64,000 bases of DNA from Siphonodentalium dalli (taxonomy: Eukaryota > Mollusca > Scaphopoda > Gadilida > Siphonodentaliidae), in NCBI GenBank assembly GCA_032622095.1, contig CP136064.1:273631614-273695613 (forward strand), given 5' to 3'. The position numbers were made by a program, and so were the translations under genes. The notes under the pieces are model-generated. The model saw nothing but the letters and a program-made list of their open reading frames with translations. It had not been told where the DNA came from and ran no database searches. Positions 57,315 to 64,000 of the stretch are shown piece by piece; the first letter of the stretch is position 1, and each line of letters opens with the position of its first letter.

Positions 57315-57415
57315 TAATGATAAAAAGTGTTATAGAATGTAAGAAAAAATATAAATTGTTAAAGAATGTAAGAAAAAATGATAACAAATTGTTGGGCCAA
57401 TGCATTCTCTTATAC
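57315..57415. mobile_element. hairpin-MITE fragment
   Basis: ATAACAAATTGTTGGGCCAA followed by TGCATTCTCTTATA. This is one arm of the shared hairpin module; the rest is absent. Confidence 0.65.
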
Positions 57416-58364
57416 ACCAATTAGTAAACATAGTCGTGGAAAATCGAGCAAAACTTTCACGGAATCGGAACTTATACCGCTTGGAATCGGAATTTTGCTC
57501 AGGCGGAATGAGATATCGAGGAGCATATCCTCCACAGTGAATATATAGAAAACTAAGTAATTTGAGTCGAAAATGTATTCTGTAAACGTTCAGGTTAAAG
57601 CCAAAAAAAAAAAAACTTTTGGTTTTCAGGCCCCGCCGCATTGAATAAAAAGGGCAGCATTAGGCCTTTTTATTGCAATGCCTGATGTTATGACAAAAAA
57701 ACTTACGAAAAAATAAATTTGAAAAAAAAAAGAAGAAAAAACATGTCAACATAGCTGATATGTGTTGAATATTAGTGTGCATTGAGCTCTAACATGTAAT
57801 GTGTTAAAAAGTGACTTGCAGGCTTACAACATGAAGCAGATAACTACAATTAAGAAAATGATTAGCTGATCCTCATGCTCTTCTTACAATTAGTCATTGT
57901 GAACAACTTACACTAATTGTAACTTTATACAATTGAAAGGCACAGGACTAAATTCAGGATCACATATTAGAATGGGGAGGTATCAGTTTTTAGACAACAA
58001 TAACAGTAGTTAATGTCAGGGGCATTATATATTGTTAGGTAATCCCAGTCATACACTGGTAGTACAATGTCGTTTTATATAAGACTAAATGAGTTTATAT
58101 GCATAACAGTTCCCATTGACACTGGCGAAAACCAGCTATTCCACTTCACCGCACTGCACGAAATTCTCGATATCCTCACAAGCAAGTCAAAATTAAGGCC
58201 ATCGCCTTTTCGGACAAACACATCTAATTGTCACCATATTTGACCCAGTACACCGCATGGTCGAGTACGGACCAGAAACACAAAGATTGGTGACCCATTG
58301 TAACTGCCACTGACGAGTTATAAAAGACCATGATTGCGCACGTATGTCACATCGTGACACATTT
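57416..58364. other. no gene recognised
   Basis: AT-rich. Includes a family F-like stretch at 57,560-57,595 (TGTATTCTGTAAACGTTCAG) and a small inverted pair at 57,636-57,682. Confidence 0.45.
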
Positions 58365-60000
58365 TTGTCCCCCGTAAAATAGCCAGTGTCCGTCCGTCCG
58401 TCCGTGCGTGTGCATGCGTCCAGAAATGGTTTCCGGATGATAACTTTAGTTTCGGTAATTAAATCAAAAGCAAATTTCATAGATGAATTTATCAGACAAA
58501 AATACAGGTCGAATATGAGTTTGCTCCGCACATTTTTGCGAGAGTTATGGCCCTTTTTCGACTTAGAATCTAGTAATTTTCTGGTTTCCGGATGATATAT
58601 TCAGTTTGTGTGATCATATCTGAACCAAATTTGGTATGTGCGTTTATCAGTCCTATATACAGGTCAAGTTCGCATAGGGGTTTGCTCCGCCCATTTTTGC
58701 GAGAGTTGTTGCCCTTTTTCGATTTGAAATCCTGTCAATTTCTGGTTTCCGGATGATAATTTTCAGTTTTGTGATCATATCTTGAATAAGATTTGGAATG
58801 TGCAGTTATTAGCTCGAAATACAGGTCAAGTTAGAATATGGTACAATCTGCCTATTTTTTGCTAGAGCTATGGCCATTTTTTTGTCCGCCGACCCAACGG
58901 GTTCGGAGGACTATTATAATCAGCACGTCCGTGCGTGCGTCCGTAAGTGCGTCCGTGCGAGGTTTCCGGATGATAACTCTAATTAGAGTGAACCAATTTA
59001 AATTAAATTTGGTATGTGCGTTTACTAGCAGAAAAGACAGGTCAAGTTCGAATTCTGGTTCCGTCCGCCAATTTTCACCAGAGTTATGCCACTTTTTTTA
59101 CTTAGAAAATTCTGTTTTTCTTCTGTTTTTTTGGTTTCCGGATGATAACTTGATTTTGGATTGTTTATATGCAAAACCCGTTTTTGTGTGGATTACTTAT
59201 ATCAAAATACAGCTCAAGATCGAATGTCGGTTTAATCCGATAATTTTTGCGAGAGTTATGGCCCTTTTTTGTCCGCCGACCCGACATATAAAACCCCAAA
59301 AGTTGGTGTCCGGATGATAACTTTAGTAGAGTTAATCAGATTTAAACCAAATTTGGTATGTGTCTTTCTCCCAGCAAAACACAGGTAAATTCGAATTCGG
59401 TTTCCGCCCGCCAATTTTCACCAGAGTTATGTCCCTTTTTGACTTTTGGGGTCTCCGGATGATAACTTTAGTAAATGTTTACTGAATGAAATTAAATTTG
59501 GTATGTATGTTTACTAGCACTAAAGACGGGTTTTTATGCGCAAACAACGGTCATATCAAGCGGACGCTTAGAGGCGGACATGACGTCTACCGACCTTTTA
59601 TTCGAATTAGCATTTTGTCAATTTCTGGTTTCCGGATGATAACATTAGTTTGTTGTGATCATATCTGAATCAAATTTAGTATGATAGTTTATTAGCCCAA
59701 TCTACAGGTCAGGGACGAATATGGGTTTGCTCTGCCCAGTTTTCTTTAAGAGTTATGGCCTTTTTAGGATTTAGAATCCTGTTAATTTCTGTTTACGAAT
59801 GATAACTTTATCTGAATCAAATTTGGCATATGATTTCATCAGCTCTATATACACATAAAGTTCGAATATGGGTAAAATCCACCCATTTTATTCTGAAATT
59901 TAGTGTCGGATTTAGGGTCTTTGTTATTTTTTTCTCAGAAAAGATGATGCCCCAAATGAAGCCACTTTTTCGGGGACACTGTGTCAGGACGGCCTTTTAT
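58365..60000. mobile_element. family K repeat, long copy with eight ~150-200-bp units
   Basis: Begins TTTGTCCCCCGTAAAATAGC plus TGTCCGTCCGTCCGTGCG and ends TTTTTCGGGGACACTGTGTC. TTCCGGATGATAAC-type motifs recur near 58,430, 58,587, 58,747, 58,962, 59,139, 59,309, 59,453 and 59,630, each preceded by GCGAGAGTTATGGCCCTTTT variants. It is the inverse of 35,475-36,300. The 159-codon frame at 58,838 repeats with the units and is not a gene. Confidence 0.85.
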
Positions 60001-60840
60001 CTAGTCATATGTACACTTGTATCTAGTAAGGATGTTTTCAGAACAACAATTTACATAATTACTCATGTAGTGATAAGATGCATGTACGTCCATCACTAAC
60101 ATTTTTCTAATCTAAATATCAATGGTCTTTATTCGTCCGACCTTCCGTCCCTCCGTTAAATGGAATTGAGGCGCATTTCTTCTGGCGTCGCGGTGCTTCT
60201 GACGTACAGCTTGACCGGGGTGGCTTATATGCCGTGAACAATGTATGTGCCTTGTTGTTATTATAATACAATAATTCTTCTCTTTGTTACATAATATTGT
60301 ATTGTATTGCTTTTGTATTGTATATTTAATGTTACATTGTATTCTGGGAAGAATTAGCCATTTGTATGACCATTTACTGAACTCCTTTTAGTTTCGAATT
60401 GCATATTCCTTATAGTTTCGTAATGAATAGAAAAATAGATATATATATATATATTTCCACACATGTATATAAGTATACACAAAGACCAGTAACAAGAACG
60501 CATGTTTTCAAATGACCTGCTTCTAATCTCAACCACAGTGTAGTCCTCAGTCAATCAAAATTCGTACATACTATACTTAGTATAAAATCACTTGCAGATT
60601 TTATATGGAATTTTGTTTGAATACAATGGACCAAATGAATGGAATGCTTCCCACCAGCAAATACTCACATTTATGCTATTTATTTTTGTGTTATGTATAT
60701 ATTAGAAATATTAGAAAGAGGTGTGAATGGGTATCCAAACTATCAATATTATATTTTGTTCAAATCAATTAACTGGCATGCACAAAAAAGGCATCGTTTT
60801 ATACCTTTGGGCTATAGATGTGACACAAAAAAACTAAATA
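60001..60840. other. upstream of LINE; no ORF1 recognised
   Basis: AT-rich with (AT) runs near 60,440. The 73-codon frame at 60,639-60,860 overlaps the LINE start but lacks zinc knuckles or other ORF1 features. The LINE may be 5'-truncated or lack ORF1. Confidence 0.45.
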
Positions 60841-63800
60841 GTGAATACTATGACAGGTGAAATAAACCTCGGTGAACTCCAGGCAAATAAAAAATATGAC
60901 TTTACAAACATTAATGATAGAGATGACTGTGAATCGGACATCAACCCATACGAGCTTATTGATCATTCATGTAACTATTACGCACCCTCAGAATATCGGA
61001 ATAAATTAACAAAATCTCATAAAAGCACCTCATTGATGGGCCTTAATTGTAGAAGCATGAACGCTAATTGGGATAACTTAAGAAATTTGTTATGTGATAT
61101 GCAAAATGAAAATAATTCTTTCGACGTAATCGCACTATCCGAGATTTTCAGGATAAAAGAAACCTATTCATTACCCGGTTATCAGCCGTTTGAATATTCA
61201 ACGCGCCCAGATCAAGACGATGGAAGGGGAGGGGTTGGGCTATTCATAAAAAATGACCTAACATTCCAACACAGACCTGACTTATCGGTATTTATTCCTC
61301 ACGTAATTGAAACGTTGTTTGTTGAAATAAACCCAAATCAAAGAAATGCATATGTTATAGGATCAATATACCGACCCAACACAGCTCCTATGGCAAATAT
61401 CGATGAATTCATATCTCAAATAGATGGCATAATGGAAAAACTCAATAAATCTCACACGAAATCTTACTTAATTGGAGATTTTAATATAGATCTACTGAAC
61501 TCCAACAATCATTCAAAAACCAACGAATTTGTAGACAACGTATTTGAACGCGGTTATCTCCCTGTGATTACAAAGCCAACCCGAGTAACAGATTTCTCAG
61601 CTACCATAATAGACCACATTCATACAAACTCAAAACGGAAATATGACTGTGGAATCATATTATCAGATGTTTCTGACCATTTTGCAACATTTTATATTGA
61701 ACATGAACTTACTCAAAATAATATTAAAAGTGAGCCACAAACACCAATTCGGGTCATTAATGAGAAAAACATGTCAAAATTCAGATATATTTTGAGCCAC
61801 CTATCATTCGACTCTGTTTTTAGTTGCTCGACTGCAGAACAAGCCTACGATAACTTTATTGATCAATATATTGCAGCATATGGACAAGCATTCCCAATTA
61901 AATACCCCGACCAAAGGGGAAAATATATCAAAAGAGAATCATGGATGACAAACGGCTTATTGCAATCTTCTCTAAATAAAAATAAACTATTCACAAAAAA
62001 ACTTTCTTATCCAACAAAAGAAAATATAGACAAATACAAAGCCTTTTGCAAAATATTCAACAAAGTGAAAAGAAAGTGCAAAAATGATTACTACAAATCA
62101 AGACTTAACGAAAGCAAAAACAACATGAAGCGAACATGGACCATTTTAAAAGACGCACTTAAAATGTCATCTTCTCCACACAAACTTCCAAAAAATGTAA
62201 ATTATCAAAATAAAACATATTCAGATCCGGCTGCAATTGCACAATCATTCAACGAATACTTCGCCACAATAGGTCAGAATACTGCTGCCAAAGTTGAACA
62301 AATTCAGAACATACATCCCCTTAATTATATGAAAGAAAAAAATCAAAAAAACTTCTTTCTCTCCGAAACATCAACGGCTGAAATTGTATCAACATGTTCT
62401 AAGTTCTCCAATAAACAATGCGTCGATTTTTCAAACATATCTATGAAGCTGATGAAACTTACTATAAACGAAACGGCCTACGCACTTACACACATCATAA
62501 ACTTATCATTCAAAGAAGGAACAGTGCCGACGAAAATGAAAATTTCTAGAGTTGTTCCAATATATAAAAATAATATGCGCGATAATATCGAAAACTATAG
62601 ACCAATCAGCATCTTGCCAGTTTTCTCGAAAATAATTAAAAAACCTATGCATAAACGTCTAAATTCTTTCTTAACAAAATTTGATATACTACATAACAAA
62701 CAATTTGGCTTCAGAGAAAATCACTCGACAACACACCCCTTAATTCATCTGTTAAATCATGTTGCTGAAAACAACAACAAAAAGACAAGAGATTCGACTT
62801 TAGCAATTTTTATCGACTTATCCAAAGCATTTGACACGATTAGCCATGAGATACTTCTCCAAAAACTTGACCACTATGGCATTAGAGGAATTACAAAAAC
62901 TTGGTTCAAAAGCTATTTAATGGGGAGGCAACAATATGTTGAAATCGAAAATAAAAAATCAAACTTACTCAATATCACCTGTGGTGTGCCTCAAGGATCA
63001 ATACTAGGACCCATTCTATTTCTTATATATGTCAATGATATGCCCAATAGCACAAGCTTAAATCTCCTCTCTTTTGCAGATGACACGACTCTGCATATAT
63101 CCGGCCACAACTATCGGAAAATTGAAAAGCAAGTTAATTCGGAATTGATCAAAATCCATCGTTGGTGTTGTAGCAACAAATTAGCAATTAATGCATCAAA
63201 ACGTAAATACATGTTATTACATCCCACTAGTAATGATTTCAAATGGAATAATCTTAAAATAAAATTGAACGACAAGCCCTTAACGCGAGTAGGCAATGTA
63301 AGATCTGAACAATCTCTAAAATTCCTTGGTATTATAATTGATGAGAATCTCACCTTTAAACATCACATATCTATGCTAAGTAAAAAAATATCCAATGCAT
63401 TATATTCCATAAATAAGGTAAAGCGAATGCTACCCAAGAACTGCCTGAAAACACTATACTTCTCTTTGATCCACAGTCATCTCATCTATGGTTTGTCAAT
63501 TTGGGGTCATACCAATACAGGAGGCACTATCTTTAAACAACAGAAAAGGGCAATCAGAATAATATCCAATAAATCATATAGAAGTCACACAGAACCCATT
63601 TTTCTGCATGAATATATTTTGAAATTCCACGACTTATATCAACTACAAGCTGCGACATTTATTTTTGACTGGAAAAGAGGAATTCTTCCCAAATCTTTCA
63701 ATGAATCATTTGATTATACAACTGCTAATACCCGACAAGCAGGCAGTCTAAAAGCATCGACTCCTAGAACTGCTTTTAGTTCTGTGTTACCAAAGCACAC

Positions 63801-63954
63801 ATTCCCTAACATATGGAACTCATTGGATAAAAATAACAAGAACATAATCTTTCGAAATAGATTTAAAAATGTACTGACAAAAAGTTACATATCGCGATAC
63901 TCGTCACAAATTAAATGTAAGAATTCATTTTGTCGAGATTGCACAGATACATAA
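60841..63954 (+). CDS. non-LTR retrotransposon ORF2: endonuclease plus reverse transcriptase, Jockey/CR1 group
   Basis: An uninterrupted 1,037-codon frame. Residues ~64-290 are an apurinic-type endonuclease: LNCRSM at 68-73, catalytic Glu in LSEIF (E101), GDFNID (D213, N215) and SDH (D279, H280). Residues ~555-830 are the reverse transcriptase: NYRPISILP, FIDLSKAFD (D659), GVPQGSILGPILF and FADD (D747, D748). A conserved C-terminal region follows (LKFLGIIIDENLTF, QKRAIRIISN). All catalytic residues are present and there are no stops, so the protein could be functional or very recently so. It nicks target DNA and primes cDNA synthesis there, and such enzymes may also mobilise SINEs. The upstream in-frame ATG is used; a second at residue 4 is possible. 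The 3' UTR runs off the window. Confidence 0.95.
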   Translation: MNTMTGEINLGELQANKKYDFTNINDRDDCESDINPYELIDHSCNYYAPSEYRNKLTKSHKSTSLMGLNCRSMNANWDNLRNLLCDMQNENNSFDVIALSEIFRIKETYSLPGYQPFEYSTRPDQDDGRGGVGLFIKNDLTFQHRPDLSVFIPHVIETLFVEINPNQRNAYVIGSIYRPNTAPMANIDEFISQIDGIMEKLNKSHTKSYLIGDFNIDLLNSNNHSKTNEFVDNVFERGYLPVITKPTRVTDFSATIIDHIHTNSKRKYDCGIILSDVSDHFATFYIEHELTQNNIKSEPQTPIRVINEKNMSKFRYILSHLSFDSVFSCSTAEQAYDNFIDQYIAAYGQAFPIKYPDQRGKYIKRESWMTNGLLQSSLNKNKLFTKKLSYPTKENIDKYKAFCKIFNKVKRKCKNDYYKSRLNESKNNMKRTWTILKDALKMSSSPHKLPKNVNYQNKTYSDPAAIAQSFNEYFATIGQNTAAKVEQIQNIHPLNYMKEKNQKNFFLSETSTAEIVSTCSKFSNKQCVDFSNISMKLMKLTINETAYALTHIINLSFKEGTVPTKMKISRVVPIYKNNMRDNIENYRPISILPVFSKIIKKPMHKRLNSFLTKFDILHNKQFGFRENHSTTHPLIHLLNHVAENNNKKTRDSTLAIFIDLSKAFDTISHEILLQKLDHYGIRGITKTWFKSYLMGRQQYVEIENKKSNLLNITCGVPQGSILGPILFLIYVNDMPNSTSLNLLSFADDTTLHISGHNYRKIEKQVNSELIKIHRWCCSNKLAINASKRKYMLLHPTSNDFKWNNLKIKLNDKPLTRVGNVRSEQSLKFLGIIIDENLTFKHHISMLSKKISNALYSINKVKRMLPKNCLKTLYFSLIHSHLIYGLSIWGHTNTGGTIFKQQKRAIRIISNKSYRSHTEPIFLHEYILKFHDLYQLQAATFIFDWKRGILPKSFNESFDYTTANTRQAGSLKASTPRTAFSSVLPKHTFPNIWNSLDKNNKNIIFRNRFKNVLTKSYISRYSSQIKCKNSFCRDCTDT

Positions 63955-64000
63955 ACTGCACGACATGAGCCCCACCATTAAAAATTGCTATTGAAAAAGC

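Noticed and set aside
58838-59317. 159-codon plus frame
   Set aside because: It spans two to three repeated units of family K, and the text repeats with the units. No domain.
60639-60860. LINE ORF1
   Set aside because: A short frame with no zinc-knuckle, coiled-coil or RRM-like features; probably chance sequence overlapping the ORF2 start.

Overview
The window is eukaryotic, AT-rich and dominated by repeats. It is most likely from a mollusc. Four things point that way: a tRNA-derived SINE ending in a CAATCAATCAAA-type tail, several invertebrate repeat families with wording such as GAGTTATCTCCC, GAGAGTTATGGCCC and ATGGCxGCCATCTTGGA, a pseudogene whose protein closely resembles molluscan myosin regulatory light chain, and a Jockey/CR1-group LINE. 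I cannot place it below phylum. Very little protein-coding sequence is visible. There are no bacterial-type operons, rRNA genes, CRISPR arrays or bona fide tRNA genes.

Layout. 1-11 kb: a terminal minisatellite, then a series of short inverted-repeat elements (MITEs) and fold-backs. 11.1-13.9 kb: a ~38-bp minisatellite split precisely by an 1.8-kb non-autonomous Helitron. 14-22 kb: more MITEs, a candidate first exon of a secreted protein (15,035-15,152, minus), two strong hairpins and three minisatellites. 22.7-30.0 kb: a 65-bp satellite in two blocks (about 24 and 71 copies) with internal segmental duplications, followed by a 28-bp minisatellite. 31-36 kb: degenerate repeats with 300-400-bp units, MITEs and (TC)n. 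37-41 kb: nested insertions, with a SINE inside a TA-MITE and a 3-bp-TSD MITE inside a TA-MITE inside a minisatellite that itself lies in another MITE. 41-46 kb: a region bounded by inverted ends, holding a giant fold-back with hAT-like ends. 46-50.6 kb: MITEs and a dead myosin light-chain gene broken by a MITE. 50.8-55.9 kb: repeats surrounding the best real gene in the window, a 70-residue secreted cysteine-rich peptide (52,695-52,907, plus). 55.7 kb: a T-shaped compound palindrome. 58.4-60 kb: a tandem-unit element. 60.8-63.95 kb: one intact 1,037-codon LINE ORF with endonuclease and reverse transcriptase.

How the parts relate. Most elements are non-autonomous and no matching transposase was seen, so they would depend on enzymes encoded elsewhere. 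Target-site duplications visible in the sequence give the likely class of several families: TA (Tc1/mariner type), TTAA (piggyBac type), TTA (PIF/Harbinger type), 9 bp (Mutator type), none with A|T insertion (Helitron), and 14 bp (LINE-mobilised SINE). Two themes recur. One ~75-bp hairpin module is shared by at least four MITE families whose outer ends are unrelated. Several minisatellites appear to have grown out of interspersed repeats. The most promising undescribed item is the cysteine-rich peptide, whose spacing CX3C-X6-CX3C-X10-CX3C-X6-CX3C is exactly symmetric.
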